A stretch of 64,000 nt of DNA from Corallium rubrum. Lineage: Eukaryota; Cnidaria; Anthozoa; Scleralcyonacea; Coralliidae. Below, piece by piece: positions 8,663 to 18,650 of the stretch; within the stretch, counting starts at the first letter, position 1, and each line of letters begins with the position of its first letter. Both the position numbers and the translations under genes were made by a program. The notes beneath the pieces were generated by a model, which was not told the origin of the DNA, searched no databases, and saw only the letters and a program-made list of their open reading frames with translations. The stretch is taken from NCBI GenBank assembly GCA_964035015.1, contig OZ036017.1:3181053-3245052 (forward strand). Reading direction: 5' to 3'.

Positions 8663-8797
8663 TTCAGCTACGAGTGCAACCAAGCATTTCTCTCAAACAC
8701 GTGTAGGTCTGGTGAGCTAGCCTGATTAGCGGGATAGCTCGTTTTCCTATAAACATCTCTAATAACAGGCTGGCGGAATTATGCCGTCTCTGAGTCT
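8663..8797 (+). other. probable LINE 3' untranslated region
   Basis: Non-coding sequence between the LINE stop and the 6-bp duplication of the next element. If the 12.8-kb element inserted here, the rest of this region should continue at 21,656. Confidence 0.4.
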
Positions 8798-8803
8798 CGT
8801 CTA
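8798..8803. repeat. target site duplication, left copy
   Basis: CGTCTA immediately outside the left terminal inverted repeat. The same six bases lie immediately outside the right one (21,650-21,655). Confidence 0.75.
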
Positions 8804-9770
8804 AGTAGTAATACCCCCCACTCCAGACCCCAAAGGGATGCCGCCTCATTAAATATTCAACTTATTATTTATTCATTCTCCTTTGTGACGTTCTAACCCT
8901 AATCTCATTACGTCATTATTTCTCATGTTCCTTTGGGACATAGTAACCCTAACTTTCCCCCCTAGCCCTAGCTGTTACTTAACCCCCCTGGTATTCACTA
9001 CGTCATACCGACTTATTATTTATTCATTCTCAGACTCCTTTGGGACGTAGTAACCCTAACTTTCCCCCCTAACCCTAGATGTTACTTAACCCCCCTGTCA
9101 TTCCCGATTGGTCTCCGACTGATTTCCGAAGTTACGTAAAAGACGCTAGACTTATTTCTTTATAACTAATAGTAATCACCTTTTCATTTAAACACTTTAC
9201 CCTACTTATAGTTGACAGTTGTGGGACACGTAGACGTACAGAGCATGCGTACACTAAACTTTAACAAAATAGATGTTCTTTACAAGGAACTAAAGAGAAA
9301 TTGATAGAGGCACTTTATATTTTTTATCTGAAACCTTGTCTCGATGAGTATAGAGAGTTTTGAGCAGCCGAAGTGTCTGAATTGGCAGAGCTCGTATAGA
9401 CATAAATTAATAGCATATGATGAATATTATATTAGAACCTAAATATTCAATCACCCTAGAATCATTGCTAGCTAAACCCTTGTTTATAAGTGAAGAAATC
9501 GTAAGAACTTAAGATTTTAGATGATTCGAAAAAGCCGTAGGAACAATTTTATGTGACGGTATATAAACGAAATATTATTTGGCGACAGGATGGCTCAGTG
9601 CACACGTAGGAGGTAGGAGCAGTGATATTTGCATAGTGTAGAATATTTAACACGGTATTCAAGAGACGGTTGAGGATGATAAGGGGTAAAATTACTGATA
9701 TTTGCATAAGCCACATGTAGGAAACTCGTTAAAAAACTCATTAAAAACTCATTAACAAATGAAACAAAAG
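8804..9770 (+). repeat. left 967-bp terminal inverted repeat
   Basis: Reverse complement of 20,683-21,649, same length. It contains several ACCCTAA-type stretches (8890-9090), a TATA-like TTTATATTTTTT region near 9312-9326, and the quasi-palindrome GTACAGAGCATGCGTAC at 9236-9252. No gene is evident; the short ORF at 9595-9795 is duplicated only because the TIR is duplicated. Confidence 0.9.
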
Positions 9771-10059
9771 GGTTCGGGTCTAACATGTTTGTCATGATTT
9801 AGGTCTAATGGTTTAAGTTCAATTCCCTCCATATTAAAATTGTCATGATTACAAAAAGACAAACTGTTAAAAAGTGATGTTGTTAAGGTTGTAGCCATGA
9901 TCACACCGTACATACCATGTCTCGGACTGCTATCTGGGGGTATAACTGTGGGAAAACATGTGTACCAACACAAGACAAAAGTAACTGAACAGAAACCGGG
10001 GAGTAAGTAGGATGTGTCAGAACCAAAACTCTAACCGCTCTGGGGTGTTTTATCACAAA
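9771..10059. other. unannotated internal spacer
   Basis: No gene recognised. GGTTTAAGTTCAATTCCCTC near 9810-9829 resembles a tRNA B-box, but no A-box arm could be found. Confidence 0.3.
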
Positions 10060-10350
10060 CCCAACAAAAGCGTCTGGAAGGGGTGGGTCGTTTTCTCACT
10101 TTTTAAAGTATAAGCAGACGAAAATGGGTTTTCAGAGGCACGAAAATTTTTTTCCCCTTTCAAACATCCTTTCTTGATGAATTCCAGGATTTTTTTTTTG
10201 GTTTGTGTCCTTTTTCGTCCCTTCTGCTTATACTTAAAAATTTTTTTAAAAAAGCTTACCGTTTCAAACAACCCTCCTTGCTAAATCTGAGCATCTGGGG
10301 CTGTTTTTGAGTGGGAAAAAAAAAAAGTGTGCTGGTACCCTCATGTTCTA
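10060..10350 (+). repeat. interspersed repeat copy 2, foldback MITE-like
   Basis: Related to 7690-7872. It contains an inverted repeat: TTTAAAGTATAAGCAGACG (10,102-10,120) and CTTCTGCTTATACTTAAA (about 10,221-10,238) pair almost perfectly around a ~100-bp core. It ends with GGTACCCTCATGTTCTATAC. No coding capacity; probable non-autonomous element. Confidence 0.5.
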
Positions 10351-10425
10351 TACTACTACTTACGTTCTCCTCATAGGGTTCGATATTTGATATTTTGTGA
10401 AAAATATTGAGATGAAGAAATTGCA

Positions 10426-10500
10426 TGTTGCTTCCAGGGTTTGAACTCGACCATGTTACCGTGCAAGCCAACTGTGTTAACCACCAGACTACCGAGGCAG
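10426..10500 (-). mobile_element. tRNA-derived SINE head / tRNA pseudogene
   Basis: On the minus strand the segment reads CTGCCTCGGTAGTCTGGTGG..., has an A-box-like GGTAGTCTGGTGGTTAA and a good B-box GAGTTCAAACCCTGG about 40 bases later, i.e. tRNA-like spacing. The acceptor and T stems do not pair properly, so it is not a functional tRNA. A pol III-derived SINE head or decayed tRNA is the best reading. Confidence 0.5.
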
Positions 10501-11689
10501 GCGGAAAAATTTTGTCAAAATATTAGGGTTATATTTTACACTTCTTTCTTTCCATGTTTACAAAAAACATCGTTATAAGTTACAGCATCTGAAAACATTT
10601 TTCAAACCTGGCAGCCTGCCACGGCAATATTCATTTATGACATTTCAAAGTGCTGAAATGGTTTTCGCCTACATGTTAATAAATATTTCAACAGCATTTG
10701 TACGTTTTACAGAAGAAAAATTGCTCCTTTTCCGATTTTTATGCCAAATTATGGACAAGCTACCTTAGTCACAAGTAGTTTTACAATAAGAAAACTATTT
10801 GAAAAAAGATATTAAGACGGCAGCCAAACATGCAATGGATAAGTTTAAAATACTTTAAGGACACACAAAAGAGAAAACAAAATTAACAGTGATAGGATAT
10901 ACATAAGGAAAGTGGAAAACTCGAACAGCTTTCCTAGTAAATGTTTGTGATTACTGAGAGCGGTTGCTCTATATTTTTACCGTAAACTAAAACCGTTTCG
11001 CCGGCCTTTATTTCTTCGTCGGTTTTCAAGTTTCACTCTTGCTTTCTCCTCCTCTCGAGTTCCGGTTTGACGAGTTTCCTGCTACTGAAGACGTTGTTTT
11101 GCTTTATACGTAGACGTTGATTTGTTTCTGTTCATTTAAAAGTGATGTACGTCTCCCAAAAACTCCTTTCTGACTTTCTCAAGTCTTTTAATATTTATTT
11201 GTTTATAGTTCAAATCTTTTTGTCAAGAACTATATTGCCCCCAGTGCCCCACAATCTTAACCGCACATGGTCCGTCCACACATATATACAAATAAACAAA
11301 TAAATATTCAGATCACAGAAATTCGTTTGCATATCACGTTTGTCCACGCGTGTAAAATGACTCCACGCGTGTTGAGATTAGCACCCTCACCGGGCTCCGG
11401 GCCTTCGGCCCTACGCCCGAGGCTCGGGGATGAAATTTAATTATTCTATGGAATATTCAATAAATAAAAATATTCTATGGAATGTTCATGTAATACGAAA
11501 TTTGGACAGATTCTATAGAATATTCTATTGGATTCTATAGATAGAATATTCAAAATGCCACAGAATATTCTATAGAATATTATATTGGATATTCAGTTTT
11601 ATAAATTCAGTTTTAAAGTACTGTATGTCCAGAAGTACAACATTTCCTTCCTTAAATTTTCCTATTGAATTTTTTCACATGGGAATCAC
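10501..11689. other. AT-rich non-coding region with short palindromes
   Basis: No gene recognised. An inverted pair TAATATTTATTTGTTTATAG / ACAAATAAACAAATAAATATT (~11,190 and ~11,290) and a cluster of TATAGAATATTCTAT-type palindromes (11,440-11,610) are the only structures seen. A GC-rich hairpin (GGGCCTTCGGCCC) lies near 11,399-11,411. Confidence 0.4.
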
Positions 11690-11707
11690 TTGGAGTCCAC
11701 TCTATTA

Positions 11708-11961
11708 TTACCAAAACCGATGATGCGTGGCATGGCCCCCCAAAAACATGTCATGATTTCTGTCCAAAACATTGACGAATCTGTCTGCATTCCTAAACCT
11801 TTTTGGCAAGAGTATCCAAAAGTGGCAAATGGACCAATCGTTGCAGTGATCTCACGGTGTCAATTTCAAAGGCTAAGGAATGCAGATGGATTTGTTAATG
11901 TTTTGGTGGAAAGCATGACATGTTTATTTTGGGCCATGCCACGCATCATCGGTTTTGGTAA
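11708..11961. mobile_element. 254-bp MITE with 48-bp terminal inverted repeats
   Basis: Left arm 11,708-11,755 starts TTACCAAAACCGATGATGCG. The right arm 11,914-11,961 is its reverse complement with a few mismatches in the inner third. There is a 158-bp core and no meaningful coding content; the ORF crossing it only follows the inverted repeat. Family not recognised, target duplication not clear. Confidence 0.75.
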
Positions 11962-12310
11962 TTGCTCACAGTCATAATAATGAGCAGGGTGACATACATG
12001 TATTGGCTTTTTAAGTTATTTACCAAATATTAACTCAGTCAATCCATACTAGGAAATATTGTCCTTGACTGCACAAAACCTTTGTAAAGGTAAGGTATAC
12101 CTGATTTGTACTGTATTGTAGATTCAGAAAAAGAAAAGAAAGCAGAAGAGACATCGATGGAGATGCTAATTCAGAAAAGCAAGGAGGCCTTTCAATCATC
12201 ATCTGACGAGGAAAGTCTGGAGAACATGACTCGCTCAGACCTTACTGCTAGGATTAAACAGCTCGAAACCCAGCTCAAATTCAAAAAAGAGTTGATGGAA
12301 TTTCAGAAAG

Positions 12311-13349
12311 GTTTGTGTAATAAACTGATACATGTACAGTCTCATTGCATGATATACCGTACACGTAGAAAATAATGCAACTTCTCTGAAGAATATCCCA
12401 ATTACATTCTAGAAAGCGTAAAAATTGCGGAGGGATTGATGAATTTAAACAATTTCAAAATGAACCACCCCCCACCCTCTGGTGGAGGTCAGTGACTCCC
12501 TTTGCCAAATATATAAAAACGTTCTGGTGTTAAACGAAAATGTAAAAAGGATGTTTCAGGTATCAATGGGTTACAGTACCTTTTGCAGTACCAATATGCA
12601 TATCTGATGCCTTTGATCCACATTCAGTAATTAGAAAATAACAATACTTGCAGGTATATATTAACCCAGAAATGTCAAGCCAAGGGTAATTTTAATTAAT
12701 ACAATGTGCGTTATTTTTTCTTGACACCCTAATTATAATCATCATGTACTGTAATTTCGGGATTGACGGCTTATAATAGGCCGAGTTATGGCCATGTGCC
12801 ATTGTTTGGAAAATGTAAACTGGCTTATAAATCTAGATGTATGCTTCGCGATTCATCCAACTAAAGTGCTTTTTAAGTTTACTGTTTACTAATTACTGTT
12901 CCAATTTGTTTGAAAACAGCAAACTTACAAGTCAAAGAACTAAATTATTGATTACAGTATACTCTTTTGTCCGGCATTAATCCAATTGCTGCCTATGCTG
13001 GCTGAGAGTAAAATAATATGGCGTTAGACAGAGTACATTGATGAAGGGGCTGTTTTTGGCCAGTGTATAGCAAGAATGGGTTAAATAAAAATTTCAGAAT
13101 CCAAAAGTTTTAGACGTGGCTGCATAGACAACGGAAATACAAGATCAAATCATGAAATGGTAATAAAGGTTTTTTCCTGACATTTTTTGCGAAGGCCCTT
13201 CATCATACAGACAGACAGCATAAGGTTGTATATCTCACTATTTCACCATTTGATCTTGTAACCTGGCCCTCAATTTTTTGACCACATCCCTGCTCTTGCT
13301 TCCATCGCTGACTTATAAACTTGATGAATTTGTTACTGTTAAATTATAG
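12311..13349. other. intron-like AT-rich spacer
   Basis: Sequence between exon-like pieces A and B. No ORF of note. It contains the small foldback at 13,139-13,259. Confidence 0.35.
13139..13259. repeat. 121-bp foldback repeat
   Basis: Arms 13,139-13,161 (ACAAGATCAAATCATGAAAT...) and 13,237-13,259 pair at about 20 of 23 positions. Possible small MITE. Confidence 0.5.
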
Positions 13350-13579
13350 ATATGCTGGAAAATGTGACCTCAACAATAGCTAAAACCATTGGAGGTATTA
13401 AAATGAAATGTGGAGGATTTGCAGAAAAAAGTACATCTGAAACACCAGACAAATGTCCAGGAACACCTTGCTAGTAAATTACCTGTATTACCGAAAAAAG
13501 ATGAACACACATCTACTCCAAACAAGTTTACCCTACAATCCTCTGAAACATGTCGAGAGGGATGAAGCAATAAGGTTAG

Positions 13580-13965
13580 ACATCATTTAGATTTTAAGAT
13601 CTGTGTCCTTTCTAAGATTGTCGATGTAGTTAATGGTTGGTCTACCTCTCTTTACTCTGCCCTTTCTTGGCTTCCGTAGTACGAGCGATGATGCTATAAC
13701 TTCTGGATGTCTGATGCAGTGCCCGCCTAACTTCATTCTTTTACCACTTTAATGCTTTTGCCGCTTCGAGTTGTGATGTTACCACTGTCACCTGGTTAAA
13801 CGTCATCAGCTCAGTTTTCTTTGCATTCAGTTGCAGTCCAACCTTGGCAGCTTCACTTTCCACACGTGACAGTAGGTCTTGAGCTTGCCTAATTTCCTAC
13901 AGCAAAGCAATGTCGTCAGCAAAATCCAGGCCACTGATGACAACTAGAGGGTGACGTCTACTCTT
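13580..13965 (-). pseudogene. LINE reverse transcriptase fragment
   Basis: Reverse-strand translation gives RRHPLVVISGLDFADDIALL, containing the RT catalytic F-A-D-D core (~13,905-13,930). It is followed, after an in-frame TAG, by EIRQAQDLLSRVESEAAKVG and LQLNAKKTELMTFNQV. These are hallmark RT motifs C/D of RTE-like LINEs. Further on, 13,590-13,745 codes GHCIRHPEVIASS and KRGRPTINYIDNL, the downstream region of such proteins. Intermediate parts are deleted and frames are broken, so it is a short dead remnant. It sits in the intron between exon-like pieces B and C of the BEN-type fragment, in opposite orientation. Confidence 0.78.
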
Positions 13966-14286
13966 CCTTCTAAAAGATCTGCTACTTTTAACAAGATGAT
14001 ATGCAATCTTATGATTGCCATCTTTACGGTTGATGAGATGGAGCATTGCCTAGTTCCAGGCAAAAGAATAAAAGTGCAGGATAAAGAGAAGGAGCTCTTA
14101 GACCAGGATAAAGTTCTTGCCATTGTCGGTAAGTTCGCGTTTATTGGTTGTTACTTTTGTTTGTGTATTATTGCCCAAAAAGCACCATCTGTTCATTTTG
14201 TTTTGAAGTTACAAATTTATAAATTGAATATCGTTGTAAGTAATATTATAGAGGCCGATCGAGACGTATTTTTAAGGCGGCGCTAA

Positions 14287-14350
14287 GCGGCACTCGTTAA
14301 TATTCAGGCGGCGTTCTCGTTAATATTCAGGCGGCGTTCTCATTAATGTT
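14287..14350 (+). repeat. TTAATATTCAGGCGGCGTTCTCG-type short tandem repeat
   Basis: About three units of a ~23-bp repeat (TTAATATTCAGGCGGCGTTC core), the last diverged. It marks the change from BEN-fragment flank to the terminus-like segment. Confidence 0.6.
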
Positions 14351-14386
14351 CAGTCCCATGTGGCTAGGGAAGTAATTAGTGTTCAG

Positions 14387-14457
14387 TGTGACGCACGGTG
14401 TGACGCACGGTGTGATGCACGGTGTGACGCACGGTGTGACGCACGGTGTGATGCGCG
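14387..14457 (+). repeat. 12-bp tandem repeat, six units
   Basis: Units of TGTGACGCACGG with C/T changes (TGTGATGCACGG) at 14,387-14,457. Function unknown. Confidence 0.88.
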
Positions 14458-14459
14458 AA

Positions 14460-15130
14460 AGTAATTAGCACCTATGAAGTGGGTGATATAAACCCAGTGT
14501 TGCCGTACAGTTATTTACTTCACGCCTGTGACATGATTGGGCAAGACTGGAATATAGTTAGTGCGCATGAAGTTATATAAATTGAATAATATGGAGACTT
14601 TGAATATTATATTAACCTAAATGTTCAAACAGTCTTATACACGTTTTGTGGCAATAAGTGTTAACAATTTTAGAGAGTTATCGTTTACTTTGGCTTAGTT
14701 TGTAGAACGAAACAGAAATGGATAGAGACACTTTATATTTTTTATCTTAAACCTGGTTTGTAGGAATTTAGCGGGTTTTTGGGGTTAAGTAATCTGAGTG
14801 TTATTTACGAAGAGATGAATGTTGACAGTTTTGGTTGAATTATCGCTTATCTAACCCTAGTGTATAGAGTATACGAATCCTTGGATGAAGAATAAATTCG
14901 AGAAGTCGTAAGAAGAACGATCAATGATTTCATGAGAAAATATAAACGGAATAACTCTTCAAGCTGGTTGCTACGCTTTCTGTTACTAAGTGTGATATTT
15001 GCATATTTATCCTCAGTGCACGTGCAGGAGACAAAAGAGAAACTATTAGGGGCAATTATGAGGATTAGGCAAGTCTAGGCGAGAAAGTCATTAGCGTGTA
15101 CTTTGCATAAGACAGAATTCACAACAATCA
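14460..15130 (-). repeat. terminus-like segment B (diverged, inverted)
   Basis: Read on the minus strand it shares ordered blocks with the TIRs and with segments C and D. These include CTCCTGCACGTGCACTGAGG, a TTCCGTTTATAT block, TAATATAATATTCA, and AAAAAATATAAAGTGTCTCT. Large parts are diverged or rearranged. It lies directly beyond the 3' end of the minus-strand zinc-cluster gene copy, mirroring segment D beside the plus-strand copy. Confidence 0.65.
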
Positions 15131-15145
15131 GTTTAAAATATTTAT

Positions 15146-15706
15146 TTACACAAAAAACTCTTGATTATTCAGTGATCTATCGGTAACACTAGCATATGGG
15201 CATACAGTACATCTTATAATCCGAAGGCATGGATCATGAGTCTTGAATTCTGTACCACAAACATTACATATCAGATTTCGAATAACGCATTTGTTAAAAT
15301 ATTTCCACAAACACTTAGGACACTCAATTACATGTGTAAAATTAACAGGATTCTGACAACGTTCGCAATCAACAGGTTCATCAATTATAGAATTTTCTGA
15401 TTCTATTTCGGTGTAATCCTTATCGTGTTCTGAATCTTCTTCGGAGGAAGTTTCTTCGTTTTCGATCTCTGATTCTGTTTCTTCTTCTGCCTGCGCCAAC
15501 ATTGTCAGCACTCGAACATTTTCGATAAGGTTTTTGTCAATGTTAATGTCACGGGCGAGTCCTTTTACAAATACATTTAGACCAGCTGGTTCGGGAATTC
15601 CTGCTGAGACGTAAGGTGATACGCAGTATTCTACCAATTCGGCTATTTTTGTGTTTGGTATAGTTCTTCCTTGATACACAATTTCTCCTTTGGGATTCCA
15701 TGTTAA
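15146..15706 (-). pseudogene. zinc-cluster protein gene, 5'-truncated inverted copy
   Basis: Codes the C-terminal ~185 residues of the protein found at 18,917. It starts at LTWNPKGEIVYQGRTIPNTK and runs through AELVEYCVSPY, GLNVFVKGLARDINIDKN, and an acidic linker (EEETESEIENEETSSEEDSE). A Cys-rich end follows (CERC, CPKC, CNVC, CTVC plus further Cys/His), resembling a RING-like or double zinc-ribbon module, and the protein ends NNQEFFV. Unlike the plus copy, its acidic-to-zinc junction is in frame. It carries two 3-bp insertions relative to the plus copy (giving VSAGIPEP and LARDIN). Upstream of 15,706 the homologous N-terminal region is still traceable but interleaved with a TAAGACTA-type repeat, so the start codon context is destroyed. 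No known family recognised. Confidence 0.6.
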
Positions 15707-16011
15707 GACTAAGACGAGTAAACTATAGTCCAAAGAAGACGTATGTCGCTAAGACTAAGACTATAGTCTAAGACTAAGACTAGTAGTCCTTTAAGACTTA
15801 GACAAAGATCATCATGTAATCTATAGTCCCATCGTGACTCAGGGTTCGAATGAGGGTCCTAAACTAAGACTATATAGTCTGCGAGTCCTTCTAAGACCTA
15901 AGACTATCAAGAAATCCTGCACCTACTAAGACTATATATGAAGTATCTAAGACTATATAGTCCTAAGACTACTATATAGCCTAAAACTAAGACTATAGTC
16001 CTAAGACTAAC
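15704..16011. repeat. TAAGACTA/TAGTCTTA repeat interleaved with gene 5' sequence
   Basis: Dense TAAGACTATAGTC-type motifs. Between them sit blocks that match, in order, the reverse complement of the 5' region and promoter of the plus-strand zinc-cluster gene (18,790-19,045): AAGAAGACG, ATCATCATGTAATCT, CAGGGTTCGAATGAGGGTC, TCTGCGAGTCCTTCTAA, ATCAAGAAATCCTGCACC. The array therefore replaced or corrupted parts of a second gene copy. Confidence 0.75.
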
Positions 16012-17180
16012 TTTTTTCGCCTAAACTTGCCCATATATTAATACCTCTTCAGGCCCCTTATTATTCCCAAAAAACTCATGATCACCCCTAAAATGAATTA
16101 AATATTCTACTTATATGCAAATCCGGTTATGTTTTGGTCATTAGTAACTTTAATGAGTTTTCTCTTTTGTCTCCTGCACGTGCACTGAGCATAAATACGC
16201 AAATATCAGCCGTAGCAACATTAACAAGATGCTTGACGACGTTAATAAAATAGCCGAGTCAGCCGTTTAACCCTTGACAGTTTATATTCTGGCAAACCCC
16301 TCTGAAGAAAATGATTCAATGTCTTTCGAACAGCTTGCCGAACGGTTTCTTGGTTTATATTCTGGCAAACCCCTCTGAAGAAAATGATTCAATGTCTTTC
16401 GAACAGTTTGCCGAACGATTTCTTCATTCAAGGCATCGTTTACTTATAAACTAAAGCCAAATAAGCGACAATTCGGCACATATCTCCAAGTAAATGGGTA
16501 AAGAGCTGTTTGGCCGTTTAAGTTCTAATTAATATAATATTCATGTTGCTATTAATTCAAGTCGATACTCAGCCGTCCCGCAGCCAAATAATATTTCGTT
16601 TATATATCGACACTTAAAAACGTTCTTATGGCTTTTAGAATTGACTCCTCATTCTATCTTCTTACGATTTCTTCACTTACAAACGAAGGGTTTAGCTAGC
16701 AATGATTCTAGGATGATTGAATGTTTAGGCTCTAAACCTAATATAATATTCATCATATGCTATTGATTTAAGTCCATACGAGCTCTGCCAATTCAGACAC
16801 TTCGGCTGCTCAAAACTCTCTATACTCATCGAGACAAGGTTTCAGATAAAAAAATATAAAGTGTCTCTATCAATTTCTCTTTAGTTCCTTGTAAAGAACG
16901 TCTATTTTGTTAAAGTTTACTGTACGCATGCTCTGTACGTATACGTGTCCCACAACTGTTGACTATAAGTAGGGTTAAGGGTTTAAATGAAAGTTGGTTT
17001 CTATTAGTTATAAAGAGATAAGTCCAGTGCCTTTTACGTAACTTCGGAAATCAGTCGGAGACCAATCGGGAATGACGGGGGGGGGTGGGGGGTTGAGCAA
17101 CATCTAGGGTTAGGGGGAAAGTTAGGGTTACTACGTCCCAACGGAGTCTGAGAAATAATGACGTAATGAGATTAGGGTTA
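16012..17180 (+). repeat. terminus-like segment C
   Basis: Direct repeat of most of segment D (19,640-20,380) and related to the right TIR: TCTCCTGCACGTGCACTGAG, CAGCCGTAGCAACATTAACA, GACACTTCGGCTGCTC, the quasi-palindrome at 16,922-16,938, and AGTTAGGGTTACTACGTCCC. It ends just before the CT-rich tract. Confidence 0.8.
16280..16430 (+). repeat. ~75-bp tandem duplication inside segment C
   Basis: TTTATATTCTGGCAAACCCC through GAACG(G/A)TTTCTT occurs twice in a row (about 16,281-16,352 and 16,355-16,426). Segment D has only a single, different version of this place. Confidence 0.75.
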
Positions 17181-17184
17181 GACT

Positions 17185-17224
17185 ATCTCCTCCTCTCTCT
17201 CTCTCTTGCTCTCCTCTTCCCCCT

Positions 17225-17255
<31 letters not shown>

Positions 17256-18000
17256 TCTCCTCTCTCTCTCCTCTCCTCTCTTCTCCTCCTCCTCCTCATT
17301 CTCCTCCTCTTGCTCCTCCTCCTCCTCCTCCTCCTCCTCATCCTCCTCCTCCTCTTCTCTCTCTCTCTCCTCTCTTGCTCTTCCTCCTCCTCCTCTTGCT
17401 CCGCCTCCTCCTCCTCCTCCTCCTTCATTCTCCTCCTCCTCTTCCCCCTCTTTCTTCTCCTCCTCCTCTTGCTCCTCCTCCTCCTCCTCACTTGGACGTT
17501 ACTTAGACGCCGCCTCTAAATGAATAACTCATGAGTAACTCGTGAGTTGCTCATTTACTCATGAGTAACTCATTTATTCATGAGTAACTCATGAGTTATT
17601 CATTTAGAGGCGGCGTCTAAGTAACGTCCAAGTGAGGAGGAGGAGGAGGAGCAAGAGGAGGAGGAGAAGAAAGAGGGGGAAGAGGAGGAGGAGAATGAGG
17701 AGGAGGAGGAGGAGGAGGAGGCGGAGCAAGAGGAGGAGGAGGAAGAGCAAGAGGAGGAGGAGAAGAAAGAGGGGGAAGAGGAGGAGGAGAATGAGGAGGA
17801 GGAAGAGGAGGAGGAGGAGCAAGAGGAGGAGAATGAGGAGGAGGAGGAGCAAGAGGAGGAGGAGGAGCAAGAGGAGGAGGAGAAGAAAGAGGGGGAAGAG
17901 GAGGAGGAGGAGGAGAAGAAAGAAGGGGGAAAGAGGAGGAGCAAGAGGAGAAAGAGGAGGAGGAGGAGAAAGAGGAGGAGGAGGAAGATAATGGGAAGAT
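17185..18000. repeat. CTC/GAG giant palindrome
   Basis: A ~300-bp CT-rich (mainly CTC) tract at 17,190-17,490 is followed by a palindromic centre and then a ~370-bp GAG-rich tract to ~18,000. In the centre, CACTTGGACGTTACTTAGAC and GCCGCCTCTAAATGAATAAC (from ~17,489) are mirrored by their exact reverse complements ending ~17,633. Several ACTCATGAGT units lie between. The Arg/Glu- and Ser/Leu-repeat ORFs are by-products. Confidence 0.88.
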
Positions 18001-18117
18001 AAGAGGAAGATAAGGAAGACAAGAAAGATAAATGGAAGATAATGGGAAGATAAGGACTATACTCTTAGTTAGTATTATGACTACATGACTATATGACTGC
18101 TTGATAGGGGGAGTTTG

Positions 18118-18650
18118 GAGCATCCTCGGGGGTGTTCGGGGTTACGCCAGGGGTGAATGGGGTACCCCAGGGGGTGTTTGGGGTTACCCCCGGGGTGGTT
18201 GGGGTATCCCGGGGGTGTTTGGGGGTTACCCCTGGGGTGATTGGGGGTACCCGGGGGTGTTTGGGGGTTACCCCTGGGGTGATTGGGGTATCCCGGGGGT
18301 GTTTGGGGGTTACCCCAGGGGTGATTAGGGGTACTCCGGGGGTGTTTGGGGGTTACCCCTGGGGTGATTGGGGTATCCCGGGGGTGTTTGGGGGTTACCC
18401 CTGGGGTGATTGCGGGTACCCCGGGGGTGTTTGGGGGTTACCCCAGGGGTGATTGGGGTATCCCGGGGGTGTTTGGGGTTACCCCTGGGGTGATTGGGGG
18501 TACCCCGGGGGTGTTTGGGGGTTACCCCAGGGGTGATTGGGGGTACCCCGGGGTGTTTGGAGGTTACCCCAGGGGTGATTGGGGTATCCCTGTGGTGATT
18601 GGGGGTATCCCAGGGGGTGTTTAGGGTTACCCCCAGGGGTACTCCGGGGG
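18118..18650. repeat. GC-rich 42-bp minisatellite built from two ~21-bp half-units
   Basis: About 12 units alternate GGTGTTTGGGGGTTACCCC and GGTGATTGGGGTATCCC-type halves, each with a local palindrome (GGGGTACCCC, GGGGTTACCCC). Unit length is a multiple of three, hence Gly-Tyr-Pro-rich ORFs that are not genes. Runs of four or five G on one strand make G-quadruplexes likely. Confidence 0.92.

Larger units (their letters stand above)
12122..14128 (+). pseudogene. decayed multi-exon BEN-domain gene fragment
   Basis: Three exon-like pieces with matching splice phases. Exon A, 12,122-12,310: acceptor TTGTACTGTATTGTAG, donor AAAG|GTTTGTG, 189 nt, phase 1-1. It codes an acidic Ser/Glu stretch and a coiled coil (ARIKQLETQLKFKKELMEF). 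Exon B, 13,350 to ~13,573: acceptor AAATTATAG, donor AAG|GTTAGA, phase 1-2, with at least two frameshifts (near 13,445-13,456 and ~13,562). Exon C, 13,977-14,128: acceptor in a pyrimidine tract, donor GTCG|GTAAGT. It codes MICNLMIAIFTVDEMEHCLV then LLDQDKVLAIV, which matches the start of a BEN domain (an lF..eEl...g...k..Ld..kv pattern), a DNA/protein-binding module of chromatin proteins. The rest of the domain is absent. The last intron contains a LINE fragment. Likely a host gene piece carried by the element; BEN assignment is by eye. Confidence 0.45.

Noticed and set aside
8890-9090. Interstitial telomere (ACCCTAA repeats)
   Set aside because: Only scattered single ACCCTAA motifs embedded in a longer unique repeat, not a tandem telomeric array.
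9595-9795. Protein gene duplicated at 20.6-20.86 kb
   Set aside because: The two identical ORFs lie in the terminal inverted repeats. Duplication of the repeat explains the identity; no motif or coding signature.
10426-10500. Functional tRNA gene
   Set aside because: B-box and A-box are present but the acceptor and T stems do not pair.
11690-11977. 95-residue protein
   Set aside because: It spans a MITE with 48-bp inverted arms; the frame is incidental.
17166-18123. Leu/Ser-rich and Arg/Glu-rich proteins on both strands
   Set aside because: Translations of CTC/GAG tracts; no unique sequence, starts fall inside the repeat.
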